Shown in pieces: positions 44,720-56,754 of a stretch of 64,000 nucleotides of DNA. Position numbers and translations under genes: made by a program. The stretch is from contig WNNJ02002028.1 in NCBI GenBank assembly GCA_012934845.2, positions 1 through 64,000 on the forward strand. The letters are read 5' to 3'. Source of the DNA: Pomphorhynchus laevis (taxonomy: Eukaryota; Acanthocephala; Palaeacanthocephala; Echinorhynchida; Pomphorhynchidae). The notes under the pieces were generated by a model, which was not told the origin of the DNA, made no database searches, and saw only the letters and a list, made by a program, of their open reading frames with translations. How positions within the stretch are numbered: the first letter of the stretch is position 1; the number at the start of each line of letters is the position of its first letter.

Positions 44720-46280
44720 CCTCAGGTCCAGAGAAATCTGAGCCCCCCCCCGCCGCACTAGCGCGCCACCTTCCGACTCAATCATTCGGATTCTATCACC
44801 CCCTATGAGTCCAGTCGAGGCGGACTATCGTCGGTAATCTTGAGATGAGGAGTTTGAGAAACCTTAGTCTTTGCTATGGGGGACGTCCTCTAGAGAAGAA
44901 GACTAATCCCGAGATAGCCCAAGTACCCAAAAGGCGCACTTGGGTTTTCCTTATTTAATGACAGATGCTGGGTCCGTATCAGATCCAACTAGCTCTCTTC
45001 AGGATACGTATAAGTATATTCAGGTCAGCTTTCGCCGATTAGTTCACCGTAACTGTAAATTTTCAGATATTTTACTCAAATAGTGAAGATGGGGGAGTGG
45101 TTGAGGCTGCAAAATGGACGAGAATGCAGAGTGCTAGTCTCTTAAGTTTCTTTTTATAGCAAGGGTTCCATGAAAGACAACCACATGCGATTTATTGGAG
45201 TTTAAAATTAGATTGGATGGGCTAACAGATATTTTAATCTTAAAAAGAAACGGCTAAGTCCGAGACTACATCTTTGCACTTACGTACAGAGAACAGGGCT
45301 GTGGTATCATCAGCGTATACCACGAGATGTTGATCACGTTTAAAAGCCTTGAACAAAAAACAATGGAGCTAGCAAGTTATAAGGAAGGAGAAAGAGGGGA
45401 ACCTTCAGGCACACCCGTAATAGGGTAGAACTGACGCGCATCAGGGTCATCTTCATAGTAGAACCGCTTGGTATACAGCAATATATCCATCCTGTAAACA
45501 ATTCTCGCAGGCATCCCGAGGGACCTGAGAGAAGAGATAACCAAGGGAATGGAGATGCGGTCAAATACATCAGAAAAACCAAGAAAAACAGCTACAGCAA
45601 GCTGACGACTTTTATCCTGACAAAACTCATGCACTTCATCAATTGCTAAATGAACGAGCATCCTTCGACAAACCCATGAAAACTCGGTGGAATAAGGTTA
45701 AGCCTACTTAAATGGTCACAGATTATACGCGCAAGCGCTTGTTCGTAGATGGAGATGAGGGAATTTTGAATCGAAATGGGCCGCAGATCTTTGGGATCTA
45801 AAACCAATTGTTTCTTAGGTAAAAATATAAGTCGGCTACAATTGATGCCGGCTACATTGGATGGTGAGGCTTAAAGCATTTTGACGGCCACTTTAATTCT
45901 TCGATCGGCTGTCAAAAGCTGACAAACTCCCGAAGAGAGTGAAGCGATGGATTTGTAGGTCGCCGAAAGTGGGCCCAGGAGTTAAGGATATCCGTAACAG
46001 ATAAGTCCCTGCATCTGAAGTCATACCAAGGCGGGATTGGCTGGGGAGAAAGCGTGGCTCCATAATTATGTAGGGCTAGTGACTCCTCCCAAAATCTATC
46101 AAGGCCTACACTACCAATCCAACCCGATACCCTCCCGCTAGCAGATAAACTTCTCTCTGGAATATATTCCAGCAGGAAGCTTGAGAGGGATTAAGACAAG
46201 CAATGCTCGTCCTGTCTCTACCCAGCTAGAGCCTATACCTAGAAATCTAGTATTCATTCGAGATAACCTGCCTGAAGGAA
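44720..46280 (-). mobile_element. Family C LINE (I/Jockey/R1-group-like RT)
   Basis: Minus strand: RLIFLPKKQLVLDPKDLRPI about 45840, FSDVFDRISIPLVISSLRSL (motif A, about 45590), ITGVPEGSPLSPSLYNLLAP (motif B, about 45420) and HLVVYADDTTALFSVRK (motif C, about 45320). The 3' region (44725-44990) is unusually GC-rich for the window and contains cccaagt ... acttggg, a perfect 7-bp hairpin. The frame is broken in several places; no endonuclease or ORF1 was found. Confidence 0.7.
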
Positions 46281-46509
46281 GCAGAGAGATTTGGAAGGTG
46301 TAACATGATTGCTAGGACATTGAGTTTTCTTGGAGTGGGCTTGTAAATGCGACCTCTGTAGGTAGTCGAAAGGATCCCGGTAGCTTGCGAAGAGAGTTAG
46401 GAATTAAGTTCGGTCAAACTCATATTCCCTATCCTAAGGAAGTGTTGGATAGCTGCCCGAAAGAAGGCCACTTTGATAGGACCACATCTGATGACATAGC
46501 TCATTTCCT

Positions 46510-47460
46510 TAATAATTTACATTTTGATGGATTCACGTAAAATCCGTATTTGGGACCAAGTTCGAATAATGTTTTGAGAAATGTAAGTGCTCCGTTTCCT
46601 GTTCCAACGAATGTGACATCAGCATACCAGCGCTGAAATAGTCTGGAATCCGATCCTGCATTCTCCGGATTAGAGGGATAGTGGATGCCGCAAAGGCAAC
46701 CATGGCAAGGGAATCACCCTGGGTGATGCCTTCCTTTGACAACATTATTTCATTGCATACAGATAATAATGGATCATCTCCGTAAGTGTTTTTCAGGACG
46801 CGATCAAGAGCCGGACAAACATGAGACATCGACAATAACGCCAATTTACAACTGATTCTAGTAAATGCATTGTCAGCATCAATTGTTAAGACACATGCAT
46901 TCGGGGATTTATCAAATTCTCTTCTCACGCTGTGGACAGCATAATCTATGCCAGCTTTCTGCCAGCGCACAACTGAACATTTTGCGCTATCGTCTGAATA
47001 AATCTAGATACATATTGAAGTATTGCCTTTCCGATTATGCGACGATAAACCTATCTGTTTCCTATGAGTTGAATACCCGGCTGCTTATCTAGCGCTATCA
47101 ACCGTGAAGCACGCACCGCAGTGAGGGATTTCGACGATAAGTACTGTCCCCCGATTCTTCGAGCCAATGGCGCTATGGACTCAGCTAATTCACGCGATTA
47201 TCTGCCAAACTGAGTGAGTGCTGCTCGCCAAGATGAAGCGCCATACCAGAAGGTCCAGCGGAGCCGAAGGTTTGATTGGCAGCTTTTTTACAATACAGTC
47301 TGCATCGATAGCCTCAAGAATCGTTCGATGAAATTGAAGATCACTTTGGAGCAGTGTCTGGAATCATTGAAATATCTGGGAAATCTGCATCTGGATGTTT
47401 ATCAAGAAGAACATCGCGGACTCGTCTACCTTCCGTAAACGAGTCCATGCGGACATAAAT
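46510..47460 (-). mobile_element. Family B retroelement, RT fragment
   Basis: Minus strand: KAGIDYAVHSVRREFD, VLTIDADNAFTRISCKLALL (motif A) and LSKEGITQGDSLAMVAFAAS (motif B), matching family B at 53.4-56.3 kb (AVDAKNAFNMINRRVLL; WSRKGVTQGDPLAMAAFA). The flanking part to about 47460 holds decayed N-terminal RT sequence. It abuts family C on its left. Confidence 0.7.
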
Positions 47461-48145
47461 GCAGCGCATAGTAACGACTAATAAAACTTATCTTTTTTGT
47501 CAGCCTGCAAATGGTTGTCTAAACGATACTGGATATTTTTAAATATGAATTCAATTATTTAAATTAAATAATAATGTTAGGCCGATTAAAAATTATTAAA
47601 CAGAATGCTTAAATGTCGACAATATTTATCATTAAGTTATATATAAATGAAAATAGATAAATTGTTAAAATATTCTAAAGTTGAAAAAAAAGTGTTGTCT
47701 TTTTTCGGTTTAGAAAATATTTTTACATTTTGTGATTGTAACTGATATGTGGCTGCAGATCCTTTAAAAATCGAGTTTCAAATATTCTTTGTTGACATTT
47801 AACTTGCTGTGAAATTTGCATTAATTATATATTTAATAAGTTTTTATTTATAAAAGTTTTTATTTTCTTATTTTAAATTAATCTTTTAATATTAAATAAT
47901 ATCAATTAACTGAGTCTGCATATTTTGTAAGATGAATAAATTTAAAAATGTAAATATCTTAATCTTAATTTTTTTATAATTTTGATTTATAGAGTTTTGT
48001 AAAATATTTTGTACTATATGTAAATTTAAAAATGTAAATTTATACCTCAGGTCTATAGCCAAATGGCTGTTTTGACCGCTCACAGATAACTACAACAGAA
48101 AATAAATTAAAACAGAAAAAAAGCACAAAGATAAGATAAAACTTG
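47461..48145. other. AT-rich spacer with a family R trace
   Basis: No gene seen. aattaactgagtctgcatat near 47905 resembles the opening block of family R. Confidence 0.35.
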
Positions 48146-49200
48146 TTTCTTCGTCGCAGAAAAGAATCACACCACGGGTAGTTCATAAGGTCAAGGAGTA
48201 CGTTCGCAACTTATCAAACGAATAAGCTGTACTTTAAATGATTTAGCATCGGATATGTCCAAGATGTTATTAGGAAGATATTTCACGCGATGATCGGTCG
48301 ATGTGAAAGTCAGAAATAAGATGGGCATCTTCCGTGACTCAAAACTACCAATTTTTTGGAATGCCCTCTATTTCCCATTATCTTATTAATATACAATCAG
48401 AAGGATACGCGTTTACTTAATGAACAATACGATGCATAGCCAGCAGATCATGAATTATCAACCTCTCGCGTATAGGTACTAAACCTAAACTGTTTAAGCG
48501 AGAATGATAGGAAAGATGTCGCACATGTGTACAATTTCGTAAAGCTACGGTCTATAAAAAAGATTTATTTTAACGTGGCAAATGCGTGTCAGTGCACGCT
48601 TACATGACCACAACAAAACAACAATGTAAATCGTGTCGAGGTGTGAACGAAGGAGGTGTTTGGATGTGATAAAGGAGAGAGCGCTGCGGGCGTCGAGAGG
48701 GAGTTGATTCCAGGCGAGTGAGGCGGCAACGAGGAAGGATCGGAGACCGTAGTTGTTTGAGTAATTGGGAACGTGGAGTAAGAGGGTATGACGGGAACGC
48801 AGCGATAGCGAGGTGGGGCGAGTGTTGTCTAAGAAAGGAAGGTTGATGAACGATGTGGAGCCGACTCTGCTCTCCAAATTGTCAATTTTTTTACGTGTAC
48901 AAGGAAAGACCGCATGAGAACCATATTCAATCATCGGTATCACTAACGCATTGTACAAATACACAGCACAAAACGGAGTTTACTGTCTAAAGAGTTCTCT
49001 ATAATGTAACACACTTTCCGAAATTTGTTACAAATTATACCGCAACGACATCTGCTGGAAGACGATTCTAAACATTCACCGCTCAATGAGACAGTCGGAG
49101 ATGACGAGTGTATTTTCCGTGTTCATATATTACCAATACTTTCGAGTGCCCTCTACGTCCATCCCGTTTATTGAGTTCATATCTATTTGTTGGAAAAATT
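48146..49200 (-). mobile_element. Family D LINE 3' region, second copy
   Basis: Minus strand: NVWNRLPADVVAV-type end near 49060, then VIPMIEYGSHAVFPCTRKKI (48925), an interrupting family A fragment, then HSRLNSLGLVPIRERLIIHD (48490) and a tail to about 48150. It repeats the segment 49377-49740 at an offset of about 697 bases. Confidence 0.65.
48546..48875 (-). mobile_element. Family A1 LINE 3' fragment nested in family D
   Basis: Clear family A sequence (HTLLLHVPNYSNNYGLRSFL, VAASLAWNQLPLDARSA) with the 3' hairpin tail at 48585-48600, flanked on both sides by family D sequence that is continuous in the uninterrupted copy at 49540-49600. A simple nested insertion. Confidence 0.75.
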
Positions 49201-52200
49201 TAATCTTCATTAATTAGTCGATACCTAGCTAAAGAGGCCGAAAAGAAGGATTTTTTCACGCACTGTCGGCATATTCTAATGGCGACACATATTCTAATAT
49301 CGGTCTTATAAGATCATTTTATAAACGCACAACACAAACGGTAGATGGTTATTTAAAGCAATTTTGGCAATATAGATCATTCTTCTTGCTGCGTTTCAAA
49401 TCCTATCAGTGTTAGCACGTGTTTATGAATTATATCATGAATTATCAACTTTTCGCTTATACATACTAAACCTAAACTGTTTAAGCAAGAATGATGGAAA
49501 GATGTCGAAATATGTCGCATGTTTCCTTTGTTTATATGGGCACAATTTCGGATAGTGACGGGATATGCTCTCCAAATCGTCATTTTTTACGTGTACAAGA
49601 AAAGACCGCAAGAGAACCATATTCAATCATCGGTACAACTAACGCATTGTACAAATACACAGCACAAAACGGAGTTTACTTTCTTAAACAATTATCTATA
49701 ATGTAACACACTCCGAAATTTGTTACGAATTCTATCGGTGTTCGGCCGTGTCTTTGAATCCGTCTACACCATTATACTAAGATCTTTGGTGGTAGCAGTA
49801 CTCGTAATGATCTCGTCACCAAGACAGTAGTTCTGGCACACGTTGCTACAACAAAACCTCATTAAAGCACAATTTTGTATTTAAACTAATTCCTGTTGTT
49901 ATGGACCAACGATGAACGAGGTTCAACATGTCCTGAAAACGTTCACAATCTTCGAGATCATTAATCACCTTCTACATTTTTATGTTATCGGCAAATGCAA
50001 GAATCTTACAACTTCCCTAGCTATTTCAATAGCTGATCGACAAAGATATTAAATAACAATGGGCATTGAGCATATGCTGGGGGACCACGGTAGTATAAGT
50101 ATGAGAAAAAGACAGATACCGTCCGACACGAACTCTAAATGATCTCGTGTGGAGAAAATCTCTGATCCAGTAAATAATTATCGAGTCGACATTGTAATTC
50201 TCAAGAACAGCTAGCAACTTCCGATGCAGAATCCTATCAAACGGTCGACTGAAGTCAGAAACACTGCGTCAACGCAATAATCTTCATCAGCATGCTCAAT
50301 CCAATCTTCACGAGCGCATAATAAATTCATGAGGCATGAGCGACCAGGACAAAATCCGTGTTGTGCCTTATTCAGGATTCCTTGTGATTTCAAATGAGTA
50401 TATAAACGTTTGTTTAATATTCACTCAAAGACTTTACAGACTACACTTGTAATGCTTTTTTCACGATAGTAACCGGCATTCTTTTTGTCTTCATGTTTAA
50501 AAATCGGGTCAACAATTGATGTTTTCCAGATATCTGGTAATATTGATCTGCCCAAGTTCAGCTCAAATAACGACGCCAATGGATCCGCTACATATTGAGC
50601 AGATAATTTAATAAAGTATGGATGAACTTTGTCAGGGCCTGCATAGAACATAATAGGTAATCCAGACAGATCATCATAGACATCTTCCGCAAATACCAAT
50701 ATCGGAGTGTTATTACTGTGGACATGACTTTCTGTTATACCTTCACAAACATCATGGGAATAAACAGTGTTAAGCACAAACGTTGAGGCAAACATCTCAG
50801 CTATCATAGCAGGTGAGGCGACATTTGTACCACAATCTTGTAAAGAATAAATTGCCGCATGCAGAACTATTGCTCCTCTGACATTCGACCAAAATCTCTT
50901 GGGATTATTGCTAAAATTTATAGCAATATTACCTTCAAAGTTTTGTATCCTTTTATCTTAAGGCGATTGACTATATTGCGAAATATGACATACTGCTTCC
51001 TGTAAGAAATGTGGTGGATACTAAGCTTGAAAGAATTTCTATGACTTACAGCACATCTCAATTCCGGATCAAACCATGGCGAAAACTTGCTTCTGTACAC
51101 GTAGAAAAGGAGCAAATTCGTTTAAAAGTTTTGTTATGATCGAATGAATCACCTGCCACCGCTCAACAACGTCATTACTACAAGAAAAAGTAGCATCCGA
51201 TGCAGCCTTAAGCAATGCATTAGCATCAATTCTTTGCCATGATTTTTTCAAAATTATGATTTCAGCATTATCTTTCGAAATTACAGAACTGTGCATGTAG
51301 ACAAACTATATCATGCAGTGATCATTCAAACCAATAGGAGTTCCCACATTTAACATTACTCACATTCGTGATCAATTTAGAAAATATCAGATCAAGGCGA
51401 GATTCCTGATTATCCATTAGCCTGGTAGATGATTGTACATGTTGTTCTGGCATAAGGTCATTTGTAAAAAATTCTACAACTATATATCAGGTTTGGAAGT
51501 GTCTTTAGCTAGTATATAACGCCCTTCATGTCCAGCACACGGAATATTGAAATCGCCGACTAATATGTATTATTTCTGTTTTGAGCATTTCCTTATTACG
51601 CGAACGAATTCATCGTCTAATACGTAAGTTTGTGGAGACCGGTGGTATACACCAATTCTAAAATGACCTTCTGAATGCGATAATTCGACTAACAGAAACT
51701 CTCATGTTCCCACTACATTTACAAATTTGACTACCGAATTAATCAGTAAGTTTGTTTTGACATAAAGAACGAATCATCCGCCCCTTCGAGAAACTCTATC
51801 AACCCGGAATGAGCTATAGCTTGGAATACCCATCACAAAGTCCGATATGTCGTAATGCAACCAACTCTCAGTAAGAGTGAGAATCAATAGTTTATGAATG
51901 GTTGCCCAAATTGCAAGTTCATCAAATTTAAATAGTATACTTTTTATGTTTGTATATGCAACTTTAATGGAAGTGGCACTACTTTTCAGGTTTGCTTTTG
52001 GCGCCACATCAAAAGATACTAGCTCACCTAATCATGATCTACCCCTCTGAGATAGGATCAGCTCTTTACACCGGACGAATGGTCGTCAACGCACTACACG
52101 AAATTTGTTTATCGTTAAATTGATTTCCCCTTTATATATTCTGGAAGCCAGATCAACACGTACACGTTTAAGCAGTACTCGTTCCTCAACTAAAAGATCT

Positions 52201-52900
52201 TTGAATATTTTGATTATCTTACCTTTTAATCGAAAACCTGTTGATAACACATTTCTTGCATCATCCTATGAGGCGAAAACTACCGCTAGTAATCGTGAAC
52301 ATACATCCTTCGATTTTTTACCTATCCGGAATAGTTCCTAATATTCAACACACGCACAATATCCTCCTCTTCTACGAAAATAGCTAATAAGATCGAGCGG
52401 ATTGAGTAGACGTCCTCGTCAACACGAGTTTGTACATCGATTGATGCCGATTCTTGAACATTACTATAAAAATAACATAATTGCCTCTCCGAGAGGTGCG
52501 AATTCGATAGTTTTCATTTATAACATCACTAGGACATCTCTCAAAAACCTTTTTCCTAATGATGTAACCTACGTTATGTATCTCACTTCCGACTTCCAAT
52601 CATCGCCTGATTATTCTAGGGGTATATGCATTTCATCTGGAGATGAATAATAGACTTTAGACCGTTCTGTGTTTGAGAAAAATGCCAGTCAGTTTGTGAA
52701 TCCGAGTAGTAGTCGTGTGAAGTTAATAAGTAATTTTCGCTTCTGTCTTGGAGTGAACGCTTCTGTACTGGAAACAGGATTCGGCATCGGTTTCAGGAGC
52801 AAAATTGTCACTCACATTGACCGCTTTCGTCTTTTTGTTTTGACTAGTAGGCACCTATGTACCTGATTCTCGCAATAATGAATCACTGTGCATAGCTAAG
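49201..52900 (-). mobile_element. Family D CR1-like LINE, long degraded copy
   Basis: In minus-strand order: ORF1 remnant with RIGKKSKDVCSRLLAVVFAS and LVEERVLLKRVRVDLASRIY (52340-52120), typical of CR1 ORF1; endonuclease (VAYTNIKSILFKFDELAIWA then LTESWLHYDIS at 51900; GDFNIP about 51560); linker; RT (DIWKTSIVDPIFKHEDKKNA, LNKAQHGFCPGRSCLMNLLC, then a decayed motif C region about 49990); C-terminus (FVMYKRKVDNS-like, FSMYKRKVDN about 49450). Motif C reads ADN rather than ADD, so the RT is dead. Many frame breaks. Confidence 0.75.
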
Positions 52901-52909
52901 TGTTTAAGC

Positions 52910-53325
52910 GATCAAGTAATTCTCTATTTCTCCACGTCCCTCCGCACTCAACCATCTATGGCCTCCGTTCTTTTAACGTCACTGATCAATTTGTCTTGAA
53001 TTCTTTGTCAGCTTACGTCCGTTCTTATTAGTCGCTTCCACTCTTCAAAATTATCTACGTTCCTGCACTATAGTTCATCCTCCACAAAAAATCGAGAAAT
53101 CAATTTCCTCAACATTGTATCCTACTCACAATTCTATCATACATCTTAAACGAACTACTTGACATTTTCCCGACGCCTTGGCACATTCCACTCATCTCTC
53201 TTATCTTCAATATTCTTGCTTCAATTTCATCAACATTTTCATTTTACATTGTTTTTTGTTTTATTATTTATTTGCTCTTTTTATTTTGTGTGGGATTGTA
53301 AGCGCGCAGAGGCGTAATTTTTTTA
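52910..53325 (+). mobile_element. Family A LINE, very degenerate 3' fragment
   Basis: C/T-rich broken coding strand ending tgtgggattgtaagcgcgcagaggcg, the family A tail with its hairpin partly decayed. Confidence 0.5.
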
Positions 53326-53384
53326 AACAAAGAAAATGTATTTTCACAAAATACAACAAATCTTAGTAAAAGTTTTAGTTCATT

Positions 53385-56300
53385 AAGTTCTTTATTCGTA
53401 TTTGTCACGATCTTCATACATCATATGTTATTCATTCAAATGATAGGGATTGCCTCTTGTGGAGCGACTACCCCTTTTTGCTTGAGAAGCGTACCAAGGC
53501 AAATCTAATTTTTCTTCTCAATTGGCAAATAACATCAGCGTACTCACGGCCGGTTCTGACATTTTGCATTTTAGCAATATTTTTCAAAATTCTATCGGCA
53601 TCTTGACCCATACTACCGAAAACCGAAAAAACTGCGGGTAAAAAAATTCCCCTTTTTACCGCGATTATCCTTTCTCCGTATTTGGTGCGCTTTCGGGATT
53701 TATGGTATTGAAATGCTGCTTTGGCAGATTTTGAACACGATGGAGCAAGATGATTAAATACCACGACGTCGATAAACGTCCGCTCAAACCGTGATTGAAA
53801 AAAACCATTGCAGGCAACATCGGCCCCCGCATGATTCTCTCTGCAAGTATTTTCATTCTCAAACTCAACAGTATTATTTAATGGTTTCAATCGTGGTTCT
53901 GTAAAGCACCAATCTTACAGGATAACATGTGTGATAAAGTTCCACCTTGTCCGCAAAAGCATTTGCCATTTGGTACATCAGGTGTGTCCAAATTGTATCG
54001 TAGAGAAACTGCATCTCTTAACTCATCACCTGTAAGGTGAAACTTATCCACCGAAAGATAAATTGAACTTAGCCAAACGGGTGGTCTGTGTTCACTTGCA
54101 AACTTAATTTCGTTTGCAGTACCACTTGGAACTTTTTCTAGTATGTATTACATTTGCTCATTATTCAGGCAATCTCAATAACTTCGAATGCTTCTCAATA
54201 ATTCCTTTTGTGTTGTGCGCAGAATATCACCGGTTACGTCTGTAAGATAGCATTCACATAATATTCTGGACAATTCGAACTGATGCTCGGAATGCTCAAG
54301 TCGCTCGATTCCTAACCCACAATATCTGATAGGCGTAGAAAGTAAGTCAAGCATATAAGAGGGAACATCTCTCCGTAACAAAGTTGGAACAAAGCGATCA
54401 CCAATTGCTTCACGTAGTGATTCTAATGATGAACAAAGGCATGGTGTTGTTCGCGAAAAATGAAACCACTTCCACTGTGTAGACTTCGTCAGAAAACAAA
54501 ACGCTACATGATGATCTATGCTAGCTACATCAGTCAGTCGATCAATTAACGTGATCCAATTACTCACTTTATCAGACGTTATTGACTCCATGTATTCTTC
54601 ATTGCCGATTGGCGCACCTAATATTTGCAATCCATCTAAGACAATCTGAATTTAATCGTTCATAGGAAGTAGGGTACCAGGCATAGAATGCAGTAGCAAT
54701 TTTGTTTTCAATGTATTCACAAAATATCCATATTTTGGTCCCTCAACACATGGAATAGTACAAGCCTTGCCCAAATCATTAGAATTACCCACAAAGTTCG
54801 CGTTATTTGCATACCATCTTTGCGTAACACTAGGACACAAATTCGCAATTCGATTAATTATGGTAATAGAGGCGACTGCAAAGGCTGCCATTGCCAAGGG
54901 ATCTCCCTGTGTCACTCCCTTCCTTGACCATAAAGATGTAATTCCGGTAACCATTTCAACTTTCAAATAGTATATATTCGATAATGTTTGTGCAAGACCT
55001 GGGCAAATATGTTTCACATTTTTAAAAGGACCCTCCGGTTAATCATATTAAAGGCATTTTTGGCATCAACTGCTAATAAACCGTATTGTTCATTATTATT
55101 GAAGCTATCTCTTAAACAATGAATCGCAAACTCCAAGCCACTTCTCTGTGCCGCACATAATTGAGTCTTACCCGATACATCTTCTAAGTCTTCTCGCACT
55201 ACTTCCAAAATTGTCTTGGATATAATTCTCCTTACCACCTCGGAAATCCCGATTGGACGGATGCCATTTCCCTTCTTTGGTATCACGATTAATCTACATG
55301 CGACGAAGGCTTCTAAACTGGATGGGTTAACGGAACTGCTGGCCATCATTCGTGCAAAACTGGCCAAGGCATCTGCTAACATTCGAGAGTGGAGAGCATG
55401 TTTCGTGAGCATGTTTTTCCAAAAGCAAGAGTCCAAACCCTAAAGCCCTGAACCACCACTCGTTTTTCTCGCGGCACGTATGATTGAATCTGCATCGATC
55501 GTGAGAAATATTGCAAAATGATGATTCTTTGCATTTTGGATTTTATTATTCAAACAGGCATCTTCGCTTAATGCACCCGGACTTGGATTAGGCTCCTGAA
55601 GCAATTCGCCAACTGATTTTCCTTGGAAAATGGTCTTTGAGAAATAAAACTGTTGTTTACTCCATCGTCAAAAAGTGCCGCTGCAGCGGTAATTTTACCG
55701 TCCGTAATTAACTTAATGAATTTTTTCTTCCAATCAGTTTTCCGGTTCTGTCGGACATCAAGTGTTCTGCGTTGTTGCAGAGTACGAGCCTTTGAAAAAT
55801 GCTTCACATATTTTCCGTCTACTTCCACAGTGACAAACGTACTATTAATGTTTTGCGCACCAATGATGTCTTTCGGGTTGGGATTCTTCGCAAAACACAC
55901 CTTGAAAAAATCGTTGCTTTCTTTAGAGCTAAGGTTCCGACAGTACCTTCCTTTGTAGCATCGCGGTAAAATTCAGCTAGCATATCAATAACCGTATTAC
56001 TGGCACCACAATTGAACAAAGACGTAGAATCTGGTTTCCAATGATACACAGTATTATACATTTCATTGATCTATGGTTCAATCGTCAAATTATTACTTAA
56101 TTGGTCTTGTGTTGAAGAGATTGTTGAAATTGCTGATCCTAATTCACGTGCGTCCGGAATATTATTTGAACAATTGACGACAGCGCAGTTAACACATGCT
56201 TGATTGCTTCTGACGCATCGACAACCTTTGCACTTCGCATTTGGTCCATTACACGAACAGCATTTTACCTCAGTAGAGGGCTTGCCCTTCGGCATACCAG

Positions 56301-56460
56301 TCCTTGTTATAGTCTTGTGTTGTGTAGCGAGAATGTGTGTTTAAGGTGTTATAAGTAGCTTTAATCAAGAATTGTATGTTATTTATTGTATGTTTATTAG
56401 ATTGTAAGTAGTAGTTGTTAGCAAGATAGTTTAAACTCATAGGCGTAATTTATTATTACG
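53385..56460 (-). mobile_element. Family B retroelement, full-span degraded copy
   Basis: All parts of family B are present in order on the minus strand: CXC-like Cys cluster (CCSCNGPNAKCKGCRCVRSN, then QACVNCAVVNC; 56271-56150), linker (56061-55568), RT (VACRLIVIPKKGNGIRPIGI; LLAVDAKNAFNMINRRVLL; WSRKGVTQGDPLAMAAFAV; a motif C region about 54820), a post-RT region (LLRRDVPSYMLDLLSTPIRY, CGLGIERLEHSE) and the C-terminal domain (HAGADVACNGFFQ, RTFIDVVVFNHLA, YHKSRKRTKYGERI; 53890-53468). Total about 3 kb with several breaks; not active. It ends near a GAATAAAG motif at about 53390, like the copy at 21080. No APE endonuclease or integrase is seen. Confidence 0.78.
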
Positions 56461-56504
56461 CATAGGCGTAATAATAAAAAAGGATTTATTTTAACGTGGC
56501 AAAT

Positions 56505-56520
56505 GCGTGCCAGCGCACGC
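56505..56520 (-). other. Family A1 3' tail hairpin
   Basis: GCGTGC, four-base loop, GCACGC: six perfect G/C-rich pairs, followed (minus strand) by atttgccacg and TTAAAATAAAT. Confidence 0.8.
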
Positions 56521-56754
56521 TTACATGACCACAACAAAACAAGACTGTGAATCAGGTGTCGAGAAGGTGTGAACGGAGGAGGTGTTTGAATGTGATAAAG
56601 GAGGGGGCGCGGCGGACGTCGAGAGGGAGTTGATTCCAGGCGAGTGAGGCGGCGACGAGGAAGGATCGGAGACCGTAGTTGTTGGAGTAATTAGGAACGT
56701 GGAGTAAGAGGGTATGACAGGAACGAAGCGATAGCGAGGTGGGGCGAGTATCGT

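Noticed and set aside
52384-52650. Overlapping open frames on both strands of about 70-82 codons
   Set aside because: They lie in the ORF1 region of the family D LINE and are better explained as remnants of that element.
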